This document shows, piece by piece, positions 7,440 to 14,836 of a DNA stretch of 64,000 bases. The translations under genes were made by a program, and so were the position numbers. Each line of letters starts with the position of its first letter. Within the stretch, counting starts at the first letter, position 1. Below the pieces are notes generated by a model. The model did not search any database. It was not told where the DNA came from and saw only the letters and a program-made list of their open reading frames with translations. Source of the stretch: Micromonospora sp. FIMYZ51 (lineage in GTDB: Bacteria; Actinomycetota; Actinomycetes; Mycobacteriales; Micromonosporaceae); the NCBI RefSeq assembly GCF_038246755.1, contig NZ_CP134706.1, positions 6,761,501 through 6,825,500 of the forward strand, written 5' to 3'.

Positions 7440-8293
7440 CGGCCGTCGAGGGCCGAATCCGCCGCGCCGCAGCGGCGGCCGGACCTTCCCCGACAGGCAG
7501 CCTGACCAGCGCACTTGCCGCCTTGGTCCGCCGGGATCTGCGGGCCGAACCGCTACTGCGGATCCCGGTTCTGCTGGACCTCGCCTTCGCCACCGTCAAC
7601 CTGGCGGTGTTTCTGCTGATCTCCCGTTTCCTCGGCACACCGGGTCGGGGTGCCGTGGGGCCGTCCCACGACTACTTTGCCTACGTCGCGGTGGGCATCA
7701 CCTTCATGCTCGTCATCCAGGCGGCCACCATCCAACTCACCAAGCGCGTCACGGCCGAGCAGCGCTCCGGCACGCTGGAGATGCTGGCAGCCCAGCCGAT
7801 ATCACCGGGCGGGCTGGCCGTCGGCCTGGCCGGGTACCCGTTCCTGATGGCCGCCCTCCGCGCCACGATCTACCTCGCCGTCCTCGGTCCCCTGCTCGGC
7901 CTCCGGGTGCGGCACACCGACTGGCTGGGCGTGGTGGTGCTGCTGGTCGCCGGATGCGCGGCCATCGCCGGTATCGGCATCATCCTGATGGCGCTTTCCA
8001 TCGCCGTCGGGCACGGCGACGCCACCGCCCGGGTGACGGTCGTCGCCCTCACCTTTCTCTCCGGCACGTACTTCCCCGTCGACGTCCTTCCCCCGGTACT
8101 CCAGCCGCTGGCCGAGCCGCTGCCCAGCCGGTTGGCCCTCGACGGGCTGCGGGCCGCGGTGTCCGGGGCGGACTGGACCGGCGACGCACTCGCCCTGCTC
8201 GGTATCGCCCTGGTGTTGCTGCCGCCCTCGATCTGGGTCTTCGGCCGAGCGCTGCGGTTGGCCGCGAAACGAGGGATCCTGACCCGTGATTAG
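7403..8293 (+). CDS. ABC-2 type transporter permease (RiPP export)
   Basis: A 296-residue membrane protein with about six helices (for example IPVLLDLAFATVNLAVFLLI, WLGVVVLLVAGCAAIAGIGI and a final hydrophobic pair) and the ABC-2 feature SGTYFPVDVLPPVLQPLAEPLP. GTG 7403 is preferred, with AGAGGA upstream; TTG 7436, which overlaps the ATPase stop, is the alternative. It pairs with the preceding ATPase. Its stop overlaps the cyclase start by 8 bp, so the order precursor–ATPase–permease–cyclase reads as one operon. Confidence 0.87.
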   Translation: MRFDTRPSGGALTAVEGRIRRAAAAAGPSPTGSLTSALAALVRRDLRAEPLLRIPVLLDLAFATVNLAVFLLISRFLGTPGRGAVGPSHDYFAYVAVGITFMLVIQAATIQLTKRVTAEQRSGTLEMLAAQPISPGGLAVGLAGYPFLMAALRATIYLAVLGPLLGLRVRHTDWLGVVVLLVAGCAAIAGIGIILMALSIAVGHGDATARVTVVALTFLSGTYFPVDVLPPVLQPLAEPLPSRLALDGLRAAVSGADWTGDALALLGIALVLLPPSIWVFGRALRLAAKRGILTRD

Positions 8294-9539
8294 GCTGCCT
8301 ACACCGCCCGTACCGCGCCTCACCAGGCTGGACATCGCCCGGGGCATGGTGCTGGGACCCAGCGCTGCGCCGCCGCTGCCAGCCACCGACCGTCGGGCCG
8401 CCCGCGCCGTACCGCCGGCCATGGCGCCCCCCGGCTGCCCGATCGCGAGCACCCCGCTTGCCGCGCTGGAACAGGCGGTGCTGCCCGCGCTGGCCCGGCC
8501 GCCGTGCGTCGTGAGTTTTTCCGGCGGTCTCGACTCGTCGCTCGTGCTCGCGGTCGCGGTACGGGTCGCCCGCCGCGAAGGGCTGCCACCGCCGGTCCCG
8601 GTGACCTGGCGATTCACCGACGCGCCGCAGGCGGAGGAGTCCGACTGGCAGGACGACGTGATCCGCGCGCTCGGGCTCACCGGCCCGTGGCATCAGCTCC
8701 AGGCCGGCGACGATCTCGATTTCGTCGGGCCGGTGGCCGCACGGCTGCTGCACCGGCACGGCGTCCTGCATCCCGCCAACCTTCACCTGCACCTGCCGAT
8801 CATCGAGTTGGCCGAGGGCGGCTCGCTACTCACCGGCGCCGGCGGGGACCAGATGCTTGCCGGTTGGCGGCGCCCGGCCCGTACCATCCGGTCCCGGCTG
8901 CGGCTGGCGTTGTGCCCGGCCGTGCGGGCGGTGCTGCCACCGGGCCGCCGCCGGGCCATCGCGGCCTATCCCTGGTTGCGGCCGGACGTGGCGGTCGACT
9001 GCTACCGGGCGTACGCGGCGCAGCGGCGTGCCGAACCGGCCCGGCTGGAGCGCCGGATCCGCTGGCACCTGAACCGACGGCACCTGGTCATGACCTGCGC
9101 GAGCCTGGCCGGGGTGGCGGCCGAACACGACGTGTCGGTGGTCAACCCGCTGCTGGACGCCGGTTTCCTGATGGCACTGGCCACCGAGCCCGGCGGGCTG
9201 CGGCTACCCGGACGGGACGAGTTGCTCGCCCGGATCGCTGGCGACACGCTGCCCGCCGTGATCACCGCGCCGCGCCGCAAGGCGACCTTCCTCCAGGTCT
9301 TCCTGCGCCGGCACAGCCGGGACTTCGTCGCCAGCTGGGACGGTTCCGGCGTGGACACCGACCTGGTCGACCCGGTCGCGCTACGCCGGGAGTGGTCCCG
9401 CTGGCCGATCCCACCCGGCACCGTCAGTCTGCTGCAACAGCTGCGGCTGGCGGCCCACCCGGATCCGGCCGGGCAGCCGCCAGCGGCGAACTCCGAGGTT
9501 ACGGACGACCCGGCCGCAACCGTGCCGGCACCGCGCTGA
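8286..9539 (+). CDS. Lasso cyclase-like asparagine synthase domain protein, short form
   Basis: A 417-residue ATP-dependent macrolactam synthetase candidate. The ATP-pyrophosphatase loop SGGLDSS is at residues 79–85. Other synthetase landmarks are LLTGAGGDQMLAGW, the helical middle and VVNPLLDAGFLMALA with APRRKATF. Most lasso cyclases are about 550–620 residues because they keep an N-terminal glutaminase-like fold. Here only about 78 Pro/Ala-rich residues precede the ATP loop, so that domain is missing or vestigial. It would activate the core Asp side chain as an acyl-adenylate for attack by Gly1. GTG start; overlaps the permease gene. The missing domain could reflect true streamlining or a different reaction. 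Confidence 0.88.
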   Translation: MIRLPTPPVPRLTRLDIARGMVLGPSAAPPLPATDRRAARAVPPAMAPPGCPIASTPLAALEQAVLPALARPPCVVSFSGGLDSSLVLAVAVRVARREGLPPPVPVTWRFTDAPQAEESDWQDDVIRALGLTGPWHQLQAGDDLDFVGPVAARLLHRHGVLHPANLHLHLPIIELAEGGSLLTGAGGDQMLAGWRRPARTIRSRLRLALCPAVRAVLPPGRRRAIAAYPWLRPDVAVDCYRAYAAQRRAEPARLERRIRWHLNRRHLVMTCASLAGVAAEHDVSVVNPLLDAGFLMALATEPGGLRLPGRDELLARIAGDTLPAVITAPRRKATFLQVFLRRHSRDFVASWDGSGVDTDLVDPVALRREWSRWPIPPGTVSLLQQLRLAAHPDPAGQPPAANSEVTDDPAATVPAPR

Positions 9540-9562
9540 CATCCGCTGGCGGGCCTGACCGG

Positions 9563-10483
9563 TCACCGCCGGGAGGCCCGCCGCGCGGCATGCAGTTCCC
9601 GTGCCGCGTACGGCAGGGCGGACACGTGTCTGACCAGCCGCCAGACGTACGCGAACAGCAGTCCCAGCCGACCGCGCCGCGCCATCGGGCTGGTGTTCCG
9701 CATCATCGCGGCCGATGGCAGCAGCCGTCGGCGGACGTGTCGCAGCCGGACCGATGCGGACGGCAGTTCGGCCAGTCGAGCCAGCGAGAGGGCGGTCACC
9801 GAGGCACGGTGCGCGGTCAGCCAGCGGCTCGGCGGGCAGTGCCGCGGCATCCCCAACTCTTCCGCCACCCGGGCACCTTGATCGGTGAGCCGCAGCCCCA
9901 GCGCGTACGCCTCCTCAGCCCCGCAACGCCAGGCGATCGACGCGGCGGCCCGCCAGGTGTCGACGGGAAACACGGCCAGGGCCCGTTCCAGGTCGGCAAG
10001 CGGGTGTGCGGACGACGCGGGCGTTGCCGCGTGCAGCGCCACCAGCAGCGCCGCATGCTCCCGGTCCGGTACCGCGATCCGCTCGGCGGCCAGCGGCATC
10101 TCCTCGGCCGACCGCCACAGGCTGCACCAGAATTCCTCGTCTCTCGTGACGCCCGCGAAGCCCTGGTGCAGGTCGACCACGCCGGGCACCGCGCCGGGCA
10201 GCCGCCAGGACCGCTCGTAGTGCAGCGGCAGGTCGTCGGGACGCACGCCGTCGTTGACCGGGCGACCGCCCAACTCGGCAAGGGCCCGCTGCGCGGCGTC
10301 GAAGGCCGATGGTGCCACCAGGAGGTCGATGTCGCCGTAGCGGCGCTCGGTGCCCAGCCGGTGCGCCAGCCCGGCACCCTTGAGCAGCACCGAGTCGATG
10401 CCGCGATCCCGCAGTGCCGCGCTCGTCGCCACGGCCGCGGCATCCAGCGCCAGGCAGCGTACGGCGACGGCGAGCGCGGTCAC
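9563..10483 (-). CDS. Nucleotidyltransferase-family tailoring enzyme
   Basis: A 306-residue protein of the NTP_transf_5 type: VLLKGAGLAHRLG at about 32–44 and RRYGDIDLLV at about 47–56, whose Asp51 and Asp53 match the metal-binding DxD motif of the Pol-beta-like fold. The C-terminal part is helical. Related genes occur beside HPr-like kinases in lasso clusters, for example pseudomycoidin, where the phosphorylated C-terminal Ser is modified further. It lies 31 bp after the kinase in the same direction, forming a two-gene tailoring operon convergent with the cyclase. The GTG start lacks a strong ribosome site. Confidence 0.82.
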   Translation of the reverse strand: MTALAVAVRCLALDAAAVATSAALRDRGIDSVLLKGAGLAHRLGTERRYGDIDLLVAPSAFDAAQRALAELGGRPVNDGVRPDDLPLHYERSWRLPGAVPGVVDLHQGFAGVTRDEEFWCSLWRSAEEMPLAAERIAVPDREHAALLVALHAATPASSAHPLADLERALAVFPVDTWRAAASIAWRCGAEEAYALGLRLTDQGARVAEELGMPRHCPPSRWLTAHRASVTALSLARLAELPSASVRLRHVRRRLLPSAAMMRNTSPMARRGRLGLLFAYVWRLVRHVSALPYAARELHAARRASRR

Positions 10484-10514
10484 GACACCACCACCGTGGA
10501 TACGGCGAGCATGG

Positions 10515-11360
10515 TCACGACGCCACTGCCGTGGGTGTGGCAAGCGCGAGGTCGAGCTGCCGACGGGTCTCGTCGTACGCCGCCCAGCCCGGGGGCCGGG
10601 CCAGGTCCCAGGCCGGCAGGGCGGCCAGGGCCAACAGCGCGGCCGGGTCGGACGGTAGCGCCGGCCAGGTGCGCAGCGCGGCGAGCCGGCCCAGCAGGTC
10701 GGTCGCGGCGACCGGATCCGCCGCTGGCACGTCGCCCCAGCGCAGGAAGAACCAACCGCCCAGCGGCAGCCGGTCGGGAACGGCCGGCAGCGTCACGCGC
10801 AGCCGGGTCGCGTACCGGGCCGGCGTCATGGGCAGGGCGGCCCCGGGCACCGGCTCCCGCAGATCGAGGCAGCGCGGCCCGGCGAAGGCGTACCGTCCGT
10901 CGGTGACCAGCACGTCGTCGGCGAGCACCGGCACGCCGTCGGCGGCGAGCAGCGCGAGCAGGCTGCTCTTGCCGGCGGTACGCGGACCGAGCACCGCCCA
11001 GGCACGCCCGCCGCGGACGAAGGCACCCGAGTGGAAGGTCTCCCGGCCGCTCCACCGGTTGACGACGGTGGCCACGGCAGCGAGATAGGGGTGGGCGAGC
11101 AGGTCCGGCGCGGGTGCCGGCCCGTGCAGGGTCGCCGTCGCCCGGTGCCGGTCCACGCTCATCCACCGGCCATCGGCGAGCATTCGCGCGCACCGGCGCT
11201 CGTCCGGGCCAACCTGCTGGGGCGGCGGCCCGCCTGGGTCGGAGCGGATGGTCACGGCTGGCCGCCCGTCTGGCGGTCCAGCCGACGCCAGCTCGACGAC
11301 GTGGTCGAGGCCGCACACGCGCAGCCCGTAGGCGTACCGGTCGGTGTCGCTGTTCGGCAT
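10515..11360 (-). CDS. HPr kinase-like enzyme of the lasso cluster
   Basis: A 281-residue P-loop kinase related to HPr Ser kinase/phosphorylase. The phosphate loop is GPRTAGKSS (residues 125–133), followed by a VLADDVLV acidic pair (about 146–153). The N-terminal half resembles the family's substrate-recognition region only loosely. In paeninodin-type pathways such kinases phosphorylate the C-terminal Ser of the lasso precursor; the precursor at 6653 does end in Ser47. ATG 11360 is supported by CGGGAGC upstream. A role in central carbon regulation is unlikely given the context. Confidence 0.84.
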   Translation of the reverse strand: MPNSDTDRYAYGLRVCGLDHVVELASAGPPDGRPAVTIRSDPGGPPPQQVGPDERRCARMLADGRWMSVDRHRATATLHGPAPAPDLLAHPYLAAVATVVNRWSGRETFHSGAFVRGGRAWAVLGPRTAGKSSLLALLAADGVPVLADDVLVTDGRYAFAGPRCLDLREPVPGAALPMTPARYATRLRVTLPAVPDRLPLGGWFFLRWGDVPAADPVAATDLLGRLAALRTWPALPSDPAALLALAALPAWDLARPPGWAAYDETRRQLDLALATPTAVAS

Positions 11361-11380
11361 CGGTTGCTCCCGGTGGCGCG

Positions 11381-11417
11381 CCTCGCGGGCGGCACCGGCT
11401 GGGTGCCGCCCGCGAGG
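11381..11417 (-). terminator. Strong hairpin terminator
   Basis: CCTCGCGGGCGGCACC (11381–11396) pairs perfectly with 11402–11417 across a 5-nt loop. It lies 14 bp beyond the stop of the large secreted-protein gene and just upstream of the kinase, so it probably isolates the lasso tailoring operon. No U-tract, as is common in actinomycetes. Confidence 0.75.
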
Positions 11418-11430
11418 GTTGGTGGTGTCG

Positions 11431-14340
11431 TCAGTGGCTCGCTAGCCGCTGACGGGTCGGCGAACTGCGATCGGTCCTGGTCGTGCCGGATGCCTTGGCC
11501 TTATCCGTCTTGGCCTTGCCGGCCTTGGCCTTGCCGGCCTTGGCCTTGTCCGCCTTGGCCTCGCCGGAGCTGGGCCGTACCAGGTGACGCGGCACCACGC
11601 CAGCGTCACCGTTGGCCTTGGCGCGGGCGGCCCGCTTGGTCGCGATGGACGGAGTTTCCGACGGGTCGATGCCCAGCGCGAGGACGTCCCAGACGCCCCA
11701 GAACGAGCCGGCCGACTCCACGCTCAAGGTCAGTGCGATCCTGAACGTCGCGCCCGCTGGCAAGCCACCGAGCGGCAGCGGCAAGGTCAACTCGGTGTAG
11801 AAACCGCCACCCGGCGGATCCTCGGCGGGAGCGTCCATCCGCAGGTTGTTGACCGTGACGGTCCGACCGTCGCTGAGCGTGATCGAGCTGGTCAGCGTAG
11901 CCGGGTTGCGCAGCCGCAGGTCGGCGTAGGGGAGCGCCGGGGACGAGCCGGCCGGGGGCGGCGGCCCGTTCACCTGGCTGAGGCTGGCGATCCGCAGCCT
12001 GACCTCGGTGGCCGCCGTGCTGGCCCGGTTGGTCAGCGTCCGCCGGACGATCAGCTGCCCCCGCCGGATCGGAGTGGGCGCGACGTACTCCCGGTTGGGT
12101 GACGCGCTTGCGGGCACGCCCGGATCCAACAACGTGGTCTGGATCAGGGAGTTCACCGGCCGGGGGCCGATCGAGTTGCGGGGTGCCGGCGTACCGAGCG
12201 CCGACGGGATTCCGCCCTGAATGCCGCCGACGGTGGTGATGAAGCGGAAGTCGTTCCGGGTGTCGCCGGTGTCCAACGGCCTGCCGGACTGCCGTAGCCG
12301 GCCGAAGAGGTTACGGACCACCGGCGGGTGGGCGAAGGCCGGCAGCGGGCTGCCCCGGTAGAAGCCGGGAGTGGAGCCGGCGGCGTCACTTATGGTGCCG
12401 GTGCCCGGCGTGCCGCTGTCCGGGAATCGGAGCCGCAGACCGCCGACCGCCCCCAGCGAACAGACCGGGCCGGCGACGACGGTGCAGCTGCCGGCTGCGG
12501 GATCCGCAGCCAGCGTCAGGTCCGGCTCGACGTCCTCCACCGGAGCCGAATACTCTCCCCCCGCGATCAGGAAGGTCTGGAGGGGCTGGAGCGGCAGCCG
12601 GGTGGGTGGAATGGTGACCACGTTGCCGTCCGCCGCCTCGATCCGGATCCCGGTCATCGGCATCGGGATATCCGTGAGGTTCTCGATCGAGAGGTACTGG
12701 TCCAACGGCCCGGCGATGCCGGACTGGCGGAACTGGGTGATCAGGGCCTGCCCGGCCACCCCGGTCGCCTGCACATGCACGAAGTTGGAGTCGACCACCG
12801 CGTTCGTGACCGAGGATACGTAGCGCACCTGGAACCGGTTGGTACCGAACTGCGGCACCCGGGCGGTGAAGGTGGCCCGGTTGAACGCGACCGGGAAAGT
12901 GCCGATCATCGTGGTGAGTCCACCGGTGTTGCTGTTGAAGAGGGAGACGGTGCCCTGCGCCTCGCCGGGGCCGATGTCGACGGTGAAGGTGACCTCGTCG
13001 GCGAAGTTGACCGACGAGTCGTCGACCCTCAGGTTGACGACGCTGGCCGCCTGGACCACGATCCGGATCTGGCGGACGTCGCTCGCCCCGAACGCATCGG
13101 TCACCCGGACGTCGAGGCCATACGTGCCGGCGATGGTCGGGATGCCGGAGAGGAACCCGTTGACCGGGTCGAGGGTGATGCCGGGTGGCAACGTGCCGGA
13201 GGCCACCGACCAGGTGAACGGTGCGGTCCCGCCGAGTACGGTGAGCCGCTGCGAGTACGACGCGCCGACCTCGCCGAGCGCCAGGTCCGGCATCACGATC
13301 TGCGGCCGGGCGTTGATGGTGAGGACGGTCAGCAGGGTCCCTTCCCGGCCTTCGTCGTCCACCACCCGGAAAATCACCGGGTACTGGCCAGCGGTGGTGG
13401 GAACGCCGGTGACGACGCCGTTCACCGGGTTCAGCGACAGGCCGGGCGGCAGGCCGCCGGTGATCGGGCTCGGCGCAATGGACCAGGTGAAGGGCGGTGC
13501 ACCCTGGTCCACGACGACGTTACCCACGTACGTGGAGTTGATTGTGCCCTCGGGGCCGACGAACACCAGGCTCGGCGAGATGTCCACGGTGATCGGCACC
13601 GACGGGGCCGATGCGGGGCCGATGCCGAGCGCGGTGCGGGCCGCGACCCGGAAGGTGTAGGTGGTCGACGGCGTCAGACCGGTCACCGTCGCGTTGGTCA
13701 CCGGTGGCACCACCTGGGACGACTGCGGCGTCCCGTTGAGGTACGGGGTGATCACGAACTGGATGATCGGGGAACCGCCGTCGTCGGCGGGCCGGATCCA
13801 GCTCAGCCGTGCCGTGGTGGTGTCCGCGGTGACCGCGATGATGGTCGGCGCGGTCGGCAGCGCCATCGGCACGGCAGCGTTGGAGTGCGGGCTGGCCGGC
13901 CCGGTGCCGACGTCGTTGACGGCCGCCACGGTGAACGTCCACTTCCCGCTGGTCGGGGCGATCTTCACCGCGCGGCTGGTAGCCGAGGTATCGAACTTCC
14001 TCGGCTTCTGCGCCTTGCCGTTGCGGTACGGCGTCACCACGTACCCGGTGATCCTGCTGCCGTTCTCGGCGGGCTTGCGCCAGGTGACGGCGGCGAGGTC
14101 GCCGCGCTTTCCGGCCGTCGGCCGCTTCGGCGCGGCCGGCTTCTTGGCGGCCTTGGGTCGGACCGGATCGGCGGCGTTCGCCGAGCCGGGAGTCACCGGT
14201 TTGACGGTGGGCGGGCGAGCCGCCTGTTGCGCGTCCCCGGGAGAATGCGCGGACGCGGGGGTGTAGACCATCGCCGACGCGATCAGCGTTATGACAAGCG
14301 CTGATCCCGCCAGCGTCCGAAAACGACGCGACGTTGACAT
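11431..14340 (-). CDS. Secreted multi-domain Ig-like/fibronectin type III protein
   Basis: A 969-residue exported protein. The signal peptide is at about 1–32 (LAGSALVITLIASAMVYTPA, then ASA). Two fibronectin III domains follow (about 60–230), then two putative Ig (He_PIG) domains with the diagnostic APFTWS…GTLPPGITLDPVNGFLSGIP pattern (about 255–435) and another Ig-like domain. Next comes a lamin-tail-like segment (YLSIENLTDIPMPMTGIRIE) and a beta-rich C-terminal domain. The end is a Lys/Ala repeat (GEAKADKAKAGKAKAGKAK), perhaps for wall or nucleic-acid binding. ATG 14340 has TAGGAG upstream. Likely a surface or matrix protein; ligand unknown. Confidence 0.82.
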   Translation of the reverse strand: MSTSRRFRTLAGSALVITLIASAMVYTPASAHSPGDAQQAARPPTVKPVTPGSANAADPVRPKAAKKPAAPKRPTAGKRGDLAAVTWRKPAENGSRITGYVVTPYRNGKAQKPRKFDTSATSRAVKIAPTSGKWTFTVAAVNDVGTGPASPHSNAAVPMALPTAPTIIAVTADTTTARLSWIRPADDGGSPIIQFVITPYLNGTPQSSQVVPPVTNATVTGLTPSTTYTFRVAARTALGIGPASAPSVPITVDISPSLVFVGPEGTINSTYVGNVVVDQGAPPFTWSIAPSPITGGLPPGLSLNPVNGVVTGVPTTAGQYPVIFRVVDDEGREGTLLTVLTINARPQIVMPDLALGEVGASYSQRLTVLGGTAPFTWSVASGTLPPGITLDPVNGFLSGIPTIAGTYGLDVRVTDAFGASDVRQIRIVVQAASVVNLRVDDSSVNFADEVTFTVDIGPGEAQGTVSLFNSNTGGLTTMIGTFPVAFNRATFTARVPQFGTNRFQVRYVSSVTNAVVDSNFVHVQATGVAGQALITQFRQSGIAGPLDQYLSIENLTDIPMPMTGIRIEAADGNVVTIPPTRLPLQPLQTFLIAGGEYSAPVEDVEPDLTLAADPAAGSCTVVAGPVCSLGAVGGLRLRFPDSGTPGTGTISDAAGSTPGFYRGSPLPAFAHPPVVRNLFGRLRQSGRPLDTGDTRNDFRFITTVGGIQGGIPSALGTPAPRNSIGPRPVNSLIQTTLLDPGVPASASPNREYVAPTPIRRGQLIVRRTLTNRASTAATEVRLRIASLSQVNGPPPPAGSSPALPYADLRLRNPATLTSSITLSDGRTVTVNNLRMDAPAEDPPGGGFYTELTLPLPLGGLPAGATFRIALTLSVESAGSFWGVWDVLALGIDPSETPSIATKRAARAKANGDAGVVPRHLVRPSSGEAKADKAKAGKAKAGKAKTDKAKASGTTRTDRSSPTRQRLASH

Positions 14341-14836
14341 ACGACTCCTACCTCTGATGCAGAAAGCGCCCACTTCACAAGGAGGGTCGATCGCCGCTCT
14401 TGACCGCGTTGTCGCTGGTGGTGACGCCCCCCCGGACTCAACCACTTCCACTTGCGAGGGAAATGACGAGCCCCAGTCGCATTTAAGAAATTAATTCTTC
14501 TGGCATCCCTCTATAGCACGCCGCGAGCCGACCGGACAGTCGCTCGAATCGACCTCGGCAACCGCCAACAAGAGCCGGATTCACGAGCCCGTTGCCGGCT
14601 CGCAGAAAACGATCCGCGCTGGAAATGGTTACTGTCGAGAGGCCGACGTTCCATTCTGGCCACCGGCCGGCGAGCGGCCTCAGCAAGCCGGCCAGACGCC
14701 GCCGCGACGGATGACCGGGCAGGCCAGCGGGGTGAGGTAGCCCACGACCGTTCGCCGCTTTGGTACATCTGGTGGCTGCCGCCAGGACACCGGGGCCGCT
14801 TATCCTCCGACGGTCTACCCTTCGGAGGCCGCGCAG
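14341..14836. promoter_or_regulatory. 496-bp divergent intergenic region
   Basis: Separates two divergent secreted-protein genes and must hold both promoters. It contains an AT-rich near-palindrome AAGAAATTAATTCTT (about 14485–14500) in otherwise GC-rich DNA. Near the right end, CCTCCGA (14804–14810) can pair with TCGGAGG (14822–14828), enclosing the ribosome site of the next gene. No gene seen. Confidence 0.45.

Noticed and set aside
9563..10483. Nucleotidyltransferase as an antitoxin or toxin (MNT/HEPN type)
   Set aside because: The length, the LLKGAG motif and the HPr-kinase neighbour fit RiPP-associated NTP_transf_5 enzymes; no HEPN partner is present.
12328..14304. A 658-codon plus-strand frame opposite the Ig/FnIII protein gene
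   Set aside because: Its translation is Arg/Asp/Gly-rich without recognisable features. The minus-strand product has a signal peptide and repeated domains.
14700..14836. PhoP-type PHO box upstream of the secreted phosphoesterase
   Set aside because: Only one loose GTTCRCC-like heptamer (GTTCGCC near 14752) was found; the required tandem heptamers are absent. Phosphate control stays possible but unsupported.
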